A DNA stretch of 64,000 nucleotides, from the NCBI GenBank assembly GCA_024704765.1, contig JAKMXF010000188.1, positions 1 through 64,000 of the forward strand, in the 5' to 3' direction. Under the pieces are notes generated by a model. The model saw only the letters and a list, made by a program, of their open reading frames with translations. It did not search any database and was not told the DNA's origin. The translations under genes were made by a program, and so were the position numbers. Positions within the stretch are counted from its first letter, which is position 1. Each line of letters starts with the position of its first letter. Origin of the DNA: Oopsacas minuta. Its lineage: Eukaryota; Porifera; Hexactinellida; Lyssacinosida; Leucopsacidae. Below are positions 10,680 to 21,100 of the stretch, in pieces.

Positions 10680-11108
10680 TTAGCCGTAGGGGTGTAAAAG
10701 AGGGTGGAGGAACACGACTTGTCCAAGGAGAGTTAGACCGCCTGCATATATCGTTATGGTGCATTCCTCTACTGCCTTTGATATTTCCTCCTCCACGCCT
10801 GGTGCCACTGGTATCAACCTCTGTTTACACGGGGGTAGTGATCCTGTATCTATACAATGAGTGACCCCTTTGGCAAGTAGCGAGTGTTTGAGGTTTTGGG
10901 CAAACACATGTTCGAAAGTGTGTAAGAGGTCAGTTAAAGCGGTCTTCTGTTCTGTTAGGAGGTTAAAATTTATCAAATTTCGAGGTGTTTTCTGCTTCAG
11001 ATCTGTAGCGTCTTCTAACGCGGCAACGCTTGTCATATAAAAATCCTTTTCTCTACATCCTTGATACCAATCATGGTAATTGTCTCCTGATATTTTGACT
11101 GGTATCAT
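10680..11108 (-). pseudogene. Ty3/gypsy-type pol relic (start of reverse transcriptase)
   Basis: A minus-strand frame of 142 codons contains blocks typical of the region between protease and reverse transcriptase in Ty3/gypsy elements: a LTEQKTALTDLLHTF helix, then THCIDTGSLPPCKQRLIPV and a following EEEISKAVEE helix. It then stops without the polymerase motifs. No LTRs were recognised on either side. It is a short, dead fragment lying between CBS and the kelch gene. Confidence 0.7.
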
Positions 11109-11389
11109 CCCTCCGTATCTATTTTATTAATATTTATCCTATGTTGTACTGTGTGTTTATTCAAACATTTTCAGTGAGATTTGATACTCATTTTATTCCA
11201 ATGGATTATACCAAGTTGCAACCGAATATCAGTATTTGCTTTCTTCGGTTACTGAACTATTGATATTTCTAATCATTCTCAATGACAATCTTAAGACAAT
11301 ATAAAAATCCCGTATTTTGATATAACCGAAATTACTGGAGTTGATTGTAATACATTTTGTATACAACTAATGTAGTATGAACCTTTAGC

Positions 11390-12643
11390 ATGTTTAAAAT
11401 TGAAAAGTTAAAATACATCTATAAGAGATTAGACGTTGACAACTACAAGTATAGATGGGATCAGGATGGTGAGTTGATTGTTTCCTCTGAGCTTCTCACT
11501 TCCAATTGCGAAACGTTAGACATAGGAGAGCTCCTTCCTCGTGCTAGGAGCGGACACAAGGCATTCTTCTACGCTGGAGCTTTTTACATATACGGTGGTT
11601 ACAAGAAAGGAGAGGATAACACACTAAAGGATGCATGGAGGTACTATCCACTCATGCACCATTGGGAGAAAGTAGAGCCTGGTACGGAAATTCCATCTGA
11701 GAATCTGTCTTGTGCTTCAACCCAGGTCAGAGATAAGTTATATCAGTTTGGGGGATCAGGAGCTACTTTCGGATACACAAATTCTTGTAAACTTTACGAG
11801 GTAGATCTTGAATCTCTATCTTTTACCCTAATTAAGCTAGCCAGTGAAGTGTCTATCTGTCCAACTCCTGGTTACGGACACAGCCTAACGTATTCAGGAG
11901 AGAACAAATGTCTCTATTTATGTTGTGGAACTGATGGTCGTGCCTATGAGAAAAGAATCTTTAAATTCAGTCTTTCAGAGAACGAATGGAGTGTTATGAA
12001 TCCTGATAAACAGTGTGTTACCCCTCGCTACAGACAAGAGTCATTTGTATGGAGAGAAGGCTGGTATATAATGGGAGGTGGGATGGTCTTCAAAAGTTTC
12101 GATATGACATGTATGCACAGGTTCTGTTTCAATTCTGAAAAATGGGAGATTATGCCTATACTACCCGACACCACACACGGATATCCAGCAGAGCGTCGTG
12201 GATTTGCCTCTATACTCTACAGAAATAGACTTTATATCATCGGAGGCTCTCTTATCAATCCAGAATCAAATGAATTCCATTTAGTGATAGATGAAGGGCT
12301 ATGGTACATAGATCTTGAATGGATGACATGGCGAATTGTCAAAGGATGTAAGCTTCCTACGCCGGTTGACTTTTTTGCTGCTGCAGTTGAGGATAACGGT
12401 AAGATAATAATACACGGAGGGAGGGACGATCTTGCCAAGAACGTTAGGACACCTGAAACCTTCATACTCTGGGTTGATGTACCTCCACTTGTAGAACTGT
12501 GTTGGGAGAAGATTAAGATCTGGGAGAAAGAGAAATTCCTAACTCTTCCTCTGTCTCAACTGATGGCATTTGGATTACCAAGGACTATAGCTATGAAAGT
12601 ATCTCAGTTTGCTGAGTCTTGTAAGGAAAAGCAACGTTGCTGA
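11390..12643 (+). CDS. Kelch-repeat beta-propeller protein
   Basis: This intronless 417-residue protein has about five to six kelch repeats. Each has a GxxxYxxGG-type strand pair followed by a Trp, for example GHKAFFYAGAFYIYGGY near residue 55, LYQFGGSG near 120, YIMGGGM near 225, LYIIGGSLI near 284 and IIIHGGRDD near 344. A C-terminal helical tail (LPLSQLMAFGLPRTIAMKVS) follows the propeller. No BTB, BACK, F-box or signal peptide is visible, so a cytosolic adaptor role is likely but the partner is unknown. It resembles the KLHDC group of kelch proteins; I do not assign a symbol. Confidence 0.85.
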   Translation: MFKIEKLKYIYKRLDVDNYKYRWDQDGELIVSSELLTSNCETLDIGELLPRARSGHKAFFYAGAFYIYGGYKKGEDNTLKDAWRYYPLMHHWEKVEPGTEIPSENLSCASTQVRDKLYQFGGSGATFGYTNSCKLYEVDLESLSFTLIKLASEVSICPTPGYGHSLTYSGENKCLYLCCGTDGRAYEKRIFKFSLSENEWSVMNPDKQCVTPRYRQESFVWREGWYIMGGGMVFKSFDMTCMHRFCFNSEKWEIMPILPDTTHGYPAERRGFASILYRNRLYIIGGSLINPESNEFHLVIDEGLWYIDLEWMTWRIVKGCKLPTPVDFFAAAVEDNGKIIIHGGRDDLAKNVRTPETFILWVDVPPLVELCWEKIKIWEKEKFLTLPLSQLMAFGLPRTIAMKVSQFAESCKEKQRC

Positions 12644-13816
12644 TTTGCTTTTTATCTCAGATTGTATTTAATACCAGTTAACACGTTCTTCTTGATTGGA
12701 ATATATAATTTGAGTATTTCTTAGTGATAATTATCATCATCAATATATGATTATTAATTAATAACGGGCTGCTTCGCTTGCTCAAGCTGTGCGGCTTGCA
12801 AACACTTTGTGTTCGCATGGGACTCGGCACTTTGTGCCTCGAATTTAGCTATGTATAAAATTACAAAATTGAATTAATAAATAAACATTTCAACAATCTG
12901 TTTGCTTATATTCATCAAAACAATACTCTCATTGTGAGAACTTATCTACCCCTCACACGGATATATGCTGCAAGTGTTACGACTAATACTACACCTGCAG
13001 TACTGGTTGTAATATATACAGAAATAGACGCGTTATACCAGGGTCCGTGACTCCCCAAAAGCTTGCATTGGAATTAATGGAAGGGGTCCGCGGTTGAAAA
13101 GCTTGCGGACAACTGTACTATAGTATTGGCGCAAAGTTTTTTTCTAACAAAATCAAACCTGGGGTCTACCATACGAATTGCTGCTATCTCTATGTAAATT
13201 TCACATAAGTACAGTCTCCGTCTCTAGGCGTGGGGGTCCAGCCCCCCTCTTCCTCCCAGTACCATACTTGACACATATGCACTATAATTACCATATTCAG
13301 GAAACTATTCGCATGAGCATGCATAATTATTAACGTTATAAGAGCCCAATTGCAATTTGGATAAAATTTTGACAAAAAAGTCCCAAACAGTCCTCTCTAT
13401 CTCAAGTTACACAATTATAAAATAGAGTCTGTGTTAGACCATCACTTGTTCTAATCCGTGAGACTTGACTGGGATCAGACGTACATTCGGTTAATAAGCA
13501 GGTCTGGCAGAGTCGGTACAATATTAGCCATGGCCTGAGAAATAGCCATTTCCGGACCAATAAAATTTGGTTCCGCCGGGACTGATACGTCCTACTTTCA
13601 ATTTCAAACAAAAATTTATTTCCATTCAATATACTTAAGACTCACTTTTGATCAGTAATATACCTTACTTTTTTCCAAAACTGATATTCTATTCTTGAAT
13701 TAATTGTATGGGAACAATATTCATTAAAGACGTACCTTCGGATAATATTTACTACTTGCGTATTATCCGAATTTTACAACATTAATTTTAACACTTAGCT
13801 TATTACTGCTATATAA
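12644..13816. other. Intergenic with repeat and a possible C-terminal exon relic
   Basis: A repeat of the gcttcgcttgc...actttgtgttcgcatgg family occupies about 12765-12850. On the minus strand, 12951-13066 reads into a hydrophobic helix followed by basic residues and a stop (core ITTSTAGVVLVVTLAAYIRV), as at the end of a type I membrane protein, but nothing upstream continues it. The remainder shows no recognisable gene. Confidence 0.4.
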
Positions 13817-14317
13817 ATGGGAAATATTCCAGCTACCCAATTCTCTGATGAAGAGATTAAGCGTCTGAAGCGTAAGTTCAAGAAACTAGACCTGGATAAG
13901 AACGGAGCTATTTCAGCAAAGGAGTTCATGGCTATCCCAGAGCTGAAGAACAATCCTATCGTGCCACGTGTCATTGAACTATTCGACAAAGATGGGAATG
14001 GGGAAGTTGACTTCAACGAGTTCATACAGGGGATATCTCAGTTCAGCATGCAAGGAGATAGTGAAAGCAAGCTAAGGTTTGCATTTAACATATACGATAT
14101 TGATAGAGATAACTACATCAGTAATGGAGAACTGTTCTTAGTCCTAAAGATGATGGTGGGTAACAATCTGAAGGATGCTCAGCTCCAGCAGATAGTGGAT
14201 AAGACTATTTTATTCGCTGATAAAGATAAAGATGGTAAGATATCTTATGAGGAATTCCTGGAGGTTGTTAGGCCGATTGAGATTGAAGTGGCTGAGAAGA
14301 TGTCAGTTCAAGTATAG
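13817..14317 (+). CDS. PPP3R1: Calcineurin subunit B
   Basis: This intronless 166-residue EF-hand protein has nearly the length of vertebrate calcineurin B (170). It is the Ca2+-binding regulatory subunit that activates the calcineurin A phosphatase. The N-terminus MGNIPAT is a myristoylation site. The four EF-hand loops start at Asp25, Asp57, Asp94 and Asp135; loops 1, 2 and 4 have full ligand sets, while loop 3 has Asn in place of the usual Gly at position 6. The [13 protein letters not shown] linker between EF1 and EF2 is characteristic of the family. No intron interrupts it. Confidence 0.95.
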   Translation: MGNIPATQFSDEEIKRLKRKFKKLDLDKNGAISAKEFMAIPELKNNPIVPRVIELFDKDGNGEVDFNEFIQGISQFSMQGDSESKLRFAFNIYDIDRDNYISNGELFLVLKMMVGNNLKDAQLQQIVDKTILFADKDKDGKISYEEFLEVVRPIEIEVAEKMSVQV

Positions 14318-14501
14318 TGCAGTTCTGGGAATAAGTGACTTAGTGTATTGTAGTAATATTTGCTGAACCTTTGTTGAGATTAACTGTGTTAAATTTATAT
14401 ATTTTGTTCAGGGATTTATCTAGGAATTCTGGGTCGCCATTTTCTTGCTGGGACTCTCCTCGGATGGCACCCTATTGGGCGGTTACATATTGATCCCCTA
14501 G

Positions 14502-14509
14502 GTCTAGAG
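14502..14509. repeat. Target-site duplication gtctagag, left copy
   Basis: This 8-bp word is repeated exactly at 16825-16832, immediately outside the other end of the hAT transposon. Confidence 0.9.
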
Positions 14510-16824
14510 CAGTGTTTCTCAAAGTGGGCCGTAGAGCCCCCTGGGGGGCGCTGAAGGGTTGTAGGGGGGTGGCCACGCAGCAAGGGGCGCTGTGGGTTAT
14601 AGAAAGCGAAACAGAGATACGACCTCAGGTCAAAAAAGTGGTATCATATTCCTCATTATTCATTAACAATAGGTGCTAGCAAATACTTCAATTATCAAAG
14701 CCATTTACAGTGGTAATACTCTTGGTGATTATTAACAACAGCTAATCCTTAAAAATGAATGAAGAATTCTTTTGTTATAATGTCTATGGCTTTCCTAATC
14801 GAAATATAATTATCATTGTTCTTCAAACAAATGTAAACTTCGTAATAGTTAGTAATCTGTTTAATTTCAATATAAATACATACGTAGAAATCTAAACCGA
14901 AAGGAATTGATAAACTCGATCGAAGAAATGAATAGTAAAAAGAAGTGTAGACAGTATAGTGCTGATTATATCAAATACGGATTTGTTAAATCTCCTTCCA
15001 ATGAACAACTCCCAATGTGTTTGTTGTGCGAACAAGTATTTTCTAATGAGGGAATGAAGCCGGCAAGAATGATTGATCATCTGAAATCGCGCCACAGTGA
15101 TAAGGTAGAGAAAGATGTGCAATTCTTCATTAAAATGAGAGACAGCCGAAAAACAATGGGCGGAATATTTGGAAAAATAGATAGACAAAACATTGATGGT
15201 TTGGTTGCCTCCTATAACATTTCGTTACTAATTGCAAAATCTGGTAAGCCACATACAATGGGTGAAAACTTCATTTTACCTGCAATCCAGGAAGCAGTTA
15301 CAACTGTTATGCATTCAGATGGGCGAAGTGTGATTAAGTCCATTCCGTTAAGCAATGATACTGTGGCTAGGAGAATAAATTTAATGGCTAGTGATGTTGA
15401 GAAAACACTATACAGTATACTTAAAACAACGGAATTTTCTCTTCAAATTGACGAATCCACATTGCCAGGTAACGAAGCACTGCTCCTTGCATATGTCCGA
15501 TATATTCTCGAAGGAATAATGGTTGAAGAAATGTTGTTTGCTAGACCACTAGTAACTGACACAAAAGGTGAATCTATCTACAAAGTCGTGGAAAATTTCT
15601 TTCAGGAAAAGGAAATTCCCATGAATAATATCATTGCTTGTGCAACAGATGGGGCGCCAGCTATGGTTGGTAGGCATCGTGGTTTCATTTCGTACTTGAA
15701 AAATGCTGTGCCTGAGGTTTTCGCTATTCACTGCATCGTCCATCGAGAACATTTGGTAGCAAAACATCTAAGTGGTCGCTTGCACAACTCATTGCATATC
15801 GTCATTACTGTTATTAATAAAATCAAAGCTTCCGCAGTCAAGGAAAGAATATTTCGCCAAATATGTCACAAAAACGAAACTGAATTTGAACGTCTGCTTT
15901 GCACACAGAAGTGAGGTGGCTCTCAAAAGGAAAGTGTCTCAGTCGGTTCTACAGTCTTTTCGACACGATTTTAGAATTTTTAGAGGAAGAGAATCCGCAG
16001 TTGATGCAGCTTGTCAGTGCAGCGAAATCAGATGTAGCTTACTTGACTGACATTTTTGATAAGTTCAACGCAATGAACTTGCAACTACAAGGCAATTTAG
16101 TCACTCTGGTCAAGTGTAAAACTGTTGTCAGCTCCTGCATAGGGAAACTAACGTTATTTAAACAAAATATCGGTCGACGAGAATTTTACCAGTTCCCTCA
16201 CCTAGCAGGACTCCAAATTTCAGATGACGATTTGCTAGCATATTGTGAACATCTTGAAGTACTGAAAGCGGATATGATCAAGCGATTCACTGACTTGTTG
16301 GAACTTGAACCGCCTCATTGGCTAATTGACCCTTTCTGTGTGGCTGCCCCAACAGTTCCACTCTATTTGCAGGAAGAGTTGATGGACTTGCAAAGTGATT
16401 GCGAGGAAAAAGCTCATTTTACAATGATGGGGTATGAAAGATTTTGGATTGCAATCGCAGGACGAAATAAATTTCCCAATTTGTGGAAAGTAGCAAAACT
16501 GCTAGTTCTGGCGTTTCCGACATCATATCTCGTTGAGAGAGGTTTTAGTGCAGTCGTTCAATTACTAACGAAGCAAAGAAACAGACTCGATATTTCTCAA
16601 TGCGGAGATTTGAGATTGCTGCTCACTGATATGAAACCAGATATAAATGGGATTATCGACGAACATCACGCTCAAGTACACCCTTCTCATTAATTGATAA
16701 ATAGTACTTATTATCATTAACAAATACGAGTGTAGTAAAAAGATTTAGACTTTCTGGAGGGGGGCGGTATCGAGGGAATATTGTTGACAAGGGGCGCTGC
16801 CCGAAAAAAGTTTGAGAAACACCG
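14510..16824 (+). mobile_element. hAT DNA transposon, nearly intact (2315 bp)
   Basis: The ends are cagtgtttctcaaagtgggc and the inverted form aaagtttgagaaacaccg, the usual short imperfect hAT terminal repeats. Subterminal ggggcgctg words occur on both sides. An exact 8-bp duplication flanks the element, as expected for hAT integration. It carries one transposase gene, broken by a single frame change. Identical target duplications suggest a fairly recent insertion. Confidence 0.93.
14907..16693 (+). pseudogene. hAT transposase (ZBED5/SCAND3-like) with one frameshift
   Basis: The first frame, 14907-15914, starts with a BED-type zinc finger (Cys38, Cys41, His58, His63). It continues into the RNase H-like core with LQIDEST and CATDGAPAMVG, which carry the first two acidic residues, and IHCIVHREHL. 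The second frame, to 16693, picks up at HTEVRWLSKG and ends with the hAT dimerisation block PTSYLVERGFSAV. The frames overlap at about 15897-15914 and homology crosses from one to the other there, so a one-base loss in a short T run is the likely cause. Without it the product would be about 595 residues. The ZBED5 family in vertebrates is a domesticated relative; here the setting is a plain transposon. Confidence 0.88.
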
Positions 16825-16832
16825 GTCTAGAG
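16825..16832. repeat. Target-site duplication gtctagag, right copy
   Basis: Exact match of 14502-14509, just outside the right terminus of the hAT element. Confidence 0.9.
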
Positions 16833-18123
16833 TTATACAAGGTCTTGAGAGCATGCTCCTAATGCTCCCGTCAAAATTTCATACGCTTAATCAATACGTA
16901 CATTTATATTACGGTATAGGGAAAGGGGCTTATTGTTCACGCTTCTAAATATATTTTGGTCGCAAATCATACGGCTAAATGAGCGCCCCACGGTCCTAGA
17001 TAATTCCCTGAATTCGGGAGAATTCAAGTTTATAACATTGTGTTAGGTCACTGTTAGCTCGAAAACTGTTTCAGCTTCACCGATCACCGCTCGCATCAAG
17101 TTTACTTACCGCATGAATATTGTCACGTGGCCTACGTTAATATAAGGCCTGTTCACTGACATGAAATTTTTGCCTCGATTTGTTACTTACTAACATCCCT
17201 AGTTCAAAGTTTCATGTTTGTGAACAGCCTTATTTTAACGTAGGTCACGATATTTCACCATCAATTCATATTTCCTTACAAAAAAGTGTAGTGATTTATC
17301 TTCACAGCCTTCCTTACGAATCCGCGCTGCACTCCCGCCTGTTGACAAACATTGTAATGTTGTTATGACATGTCTCAAATTAGTGTATAGGTTAGAATAA
17401 ATGCCCCAATAATATAATTGTTCGTACGTCCAGACTTGCTTTCATAACCAATTGACCCTGACAGTGAATATAGTTAGGCTATCATTAGCTGTGTACACTT
17501 TACATCGTATGCAATAAACCATGTTATACAATGGAAATACCCAGACAAGCTTCATTTATGTTTAATATATTTATACGCTTATAATTCTGATTCAATATTT
17601 TATTCTTCTTGTGTTTGGCAAGCTTATAAACCTGATTTCTAATATACTTTTCCACGACTCTCATGCTTACAGTTTTCCAATTTAGACCAAGTGATTCATC
17701 AAATGTTTTAGATTTGTTCTATTTTAATTCACCTTTCTCAAAGTCACATTTTTGTGTCTCAAAACTATATTTTATGACTAACTTCGGAATTTTCTATTTA
17801 TAAGAATCTTGAGAAATCTCACCTTTCTATTGTGAGATTTATGATTTAGTTTCATCTTCTAATGAAATACAAAGGATTATGTATTAAGTGTAAACCCTAA
17901 ATCATGAGAGTTGAGAACCTTGTTGTTAACAACACTCGTTATTCCTACCCAGCTGTTAATCTATTAGTCTAGCTTTAAATTGAAAATTTGGATACCTAAT
18001 AGAATTTGTATCTTAGCAGGATTGTATAAGATATGGTGGCAATCATTTAGGTTCTTTGTAAAAGATTACTATACAAACTATAAAATGTATTATAATGCTT
18101 TGTTTGAATTCCTCATAAATTAG
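16833..18123. other. Intergenic, no gene recognised; one inverted repeat
   Basis: An inverted repeat with arms 17124-17172 and 17205-17251 (cacgtggcctacgttaatat against taacgtaggtcacg; ggcctgttcac against gtgaacagcc) marks a small MITE. The rest is A+T-rich and leads to the secreted-protein gene at 18124. Nothing else coding was recognised. Confidence 0.55.
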
Positions 18124-21100
18124 ATGGTTAATATCCTCAGGTATTTCCTTCTCTTCGCTCTCTTCTTGCTGCCTTTAGAGATATCTGGCGATTACCTGAT
18201 ATACCCAGGCTCTCTAACCCTCCTCAACTTAACATGTGATCCTAATAGCACCCCCAGTAATAATCTTTCAGGTACTCCTTGTCTGGTAACAGCTGGGGAT
18301 ACAGTACAGCTGTCTGTGAGTATTACTGCTGCTCATGTCAGGAATATGAGTAGTGAGGGCTTTCGAGCGCATCCTTTACTCATTTCCTGCTTACAACGTT
18401 TCTCCTCAAAGCTCTCTGCTATGCCACAAATCTTACAATTCTACCTTTCCCAGCAAGAGGCTCTAGCTCTACCAACTAATGACTCTGCTATTAACACAGA
18501 GCTATTAGATTATCATAGAGCAGGTCTAGCTGTATCTTTCAGCTTTAAGAATGTATCTTTTAATACTTTGTTACAAAATACTGTTACAAGCTGTGTTGAT
18601 AAATTCGCAGCTGAACAGTTCACCGTAGGATTGATACAACTAAGCGATGATACATTGGATCTACAGCTACGTACAGGTTTTAAATTCTATCCTGGAGGTA
18701 TTAATGATACTTACTTCAGTTTAGTAGACAACAGTCTGATACCGGCTACTCTCCCTAATTGCCCTAGTAACGCATTTCTTATTAACTCTACTTACCCAGT
18801 TAGTAACTCCAGACCTGAGCAGGTGGTGGGACAGGTGTATCAACCTGTCAACAGGAGTTCTGAGCAGTTCTTGAATCTACTACAGTATCCTGATACTAAG
18901 GTCATGTTCTCAGGCTGTCCTAACATCATAACTGGTTATTCTATACAACAACGTTGTGCTACTCGTGTCATGTCGTTTAGATTGTATCGTACCTTCAAAG
19001 TACTGGCTGGTTTGCTTGGAAATCTACGTAGCGGTTTGTCTGTTGTACGAAGCTGGTCAACTGATCCTTTCAACATCACAAACCCTCTCTGCTACTCATC
19101 TCCCCTCAACACTAGTTTATTCTCAGAGGGTAGAGCTTTGGTTATGAGAGCTTTAGAGGGTTTCTCTATGGATTATCTGGCTCTTCTATCGCAGTGTGCA
19201 GGATTTGACTATGTGTATTATGGATGTGACTATGTGTTGGTAGCTGTACGTAACCAGAGGAGTACTCCACCTCTTACTGTAGTATTCCCTGAGTCTGTGC
19301 TTCTACCTGTGACTCTGTATGGAGCAGCTATATCACTCTACCCCCTGTCTCCCTCTATCTCTGAGTATTCTCCTCTCTTCGACTCTGACGGGATTAGAGA
19401 CAAGATGCTATCCAAATTTTATACTGTTAATCAACTAGCTGGTCCTGACAGATATTTCAGGATACACCCTGTACTAGTACAGTGTATACAGCTGGTAACA
19501 GAGAGTCTGACTGCTTATCTTTCTTCCTACTCCATCCGTATTCAGCAAGCTTACTCCAGGAGTCTATCTTCTCAGCTAGAAGACTATACTACAGGGTTAG
19601 CTGTCAAATTGTCTATATACCCTACAGGTAAATTTAATAATTTATATATTACTAGATTAGGCTACTAATAGGGTCACCTGATCAGGAAATAGTATCATAC
19701 AAAATACAGTAAAGTCTCGTTAATCCGTACACCAGGGGACTACGAAAATTCGTACTCCTTATCCGGAGTTACTTCTTAACCCTGTTCGTATTAACGAGAC
19801 TCTACTGTAGTATCAAATAGCTCCAGTTAATTGGCTATACCTTATTTTGCCAAAAAGTAGTGTTTTATACTGAGATTATATATACTAGCGCGCTTCGCTT
19901 GCTAAGTCGCTGCGAGACAGCTTTGTGTCTCAGATTTAGCTTAATTATGAAACAGCTAAATTTCTTAGTGCTGGAATGCTGGAGTTGCTACGTAGCCTTT
20001 GGTTAGTAATCTGGGCACTTTGTGCTTCGAGTATTTTGAAATTCTCAAAATTTGGATTTTTGTACAGTCATGATGACGATATAATCCCATGATGAGTTGG
20101 CGGTTGTCAAAGTCATGACGTCATGATATTTGGAATATTGAGGGGGATATGCAGGGGGGTCCAATGCTGTGATCAATTTTAATCACTTATTTCGTAATTT
20201 TGGTTATTCCAATATGCCAAATTTTCATTTCCTCATATACTATTTTACTTACCAATTATCCCTCACGTAGACTACCCACTCCTCAACTTTACCCTGCTAA
20301 CTATACGTAGCTGTGCTCTATACGTATCTCAGCAGCACAATACACTCAGAAGATTACATCTAGGCCTTCTCCCTAACAATTCTCTCTATCTTGCTATTGC
20401 TACAGAATTCACTGCTTGGAGCCAGATCGAATTCTTATCTCCTTATAACTCTACTTTCTACGGCTGGGCTAATACCCGCTATAATGCAGCTCTCAGTGGT
20501 ACTCTAGTTAATCCGGCTAATAAGACTGTTAGCTGTGCTAACACTATACTCTCCTCTCCTCCTAGCCCTGACTATGTCTCTCCTTACACCCTCCCTAGTG
20601 TTATAACATATCTCACAAGTGTACAGCCTAACAATTGTGTCTCTCAGAGTGATACTGAATTCTGCAGTGAGAGTCAGTCTTTCAGGGATAATGCTATAGC
20701 AGAGCTGCTAGTGGTTTGTTATATATTTATAAATTACGAGCCGCTTCGCTTGCGAGCACTCTGTGTTCGCATGGAACTCTCCACTTCACACCTCGAATTC
20801 AGCAAAATATATAATTGCGAAATAGAATTGATAATTTAATCTTTTGAACTAATTGTTTACTTTATATCCATAAAAGTATGTATTTACATACGTATGAGAA
20901 ACTTTAATTTGCGAAATTCGGATTCAGCGTACTCTTTACCCCTATAGATATAAGTCTGTTGAGCAAGTCTCCAAGTATAATTCGAGATTTCAACTATTTG
21001 TTTACTTGTAGTATACTCATAAAACCAACAAATATATTTACCTATAAATTCGGATTCAGCACAAATTCAATATGTTTACTCAAGATTTATAGAATTCTGT

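Noticed and set aside
13402-13629. 75-codon minus-strand frame between the kelch and calcineurin B genes
   Set aside because: Repeat-like flanks and no domain.
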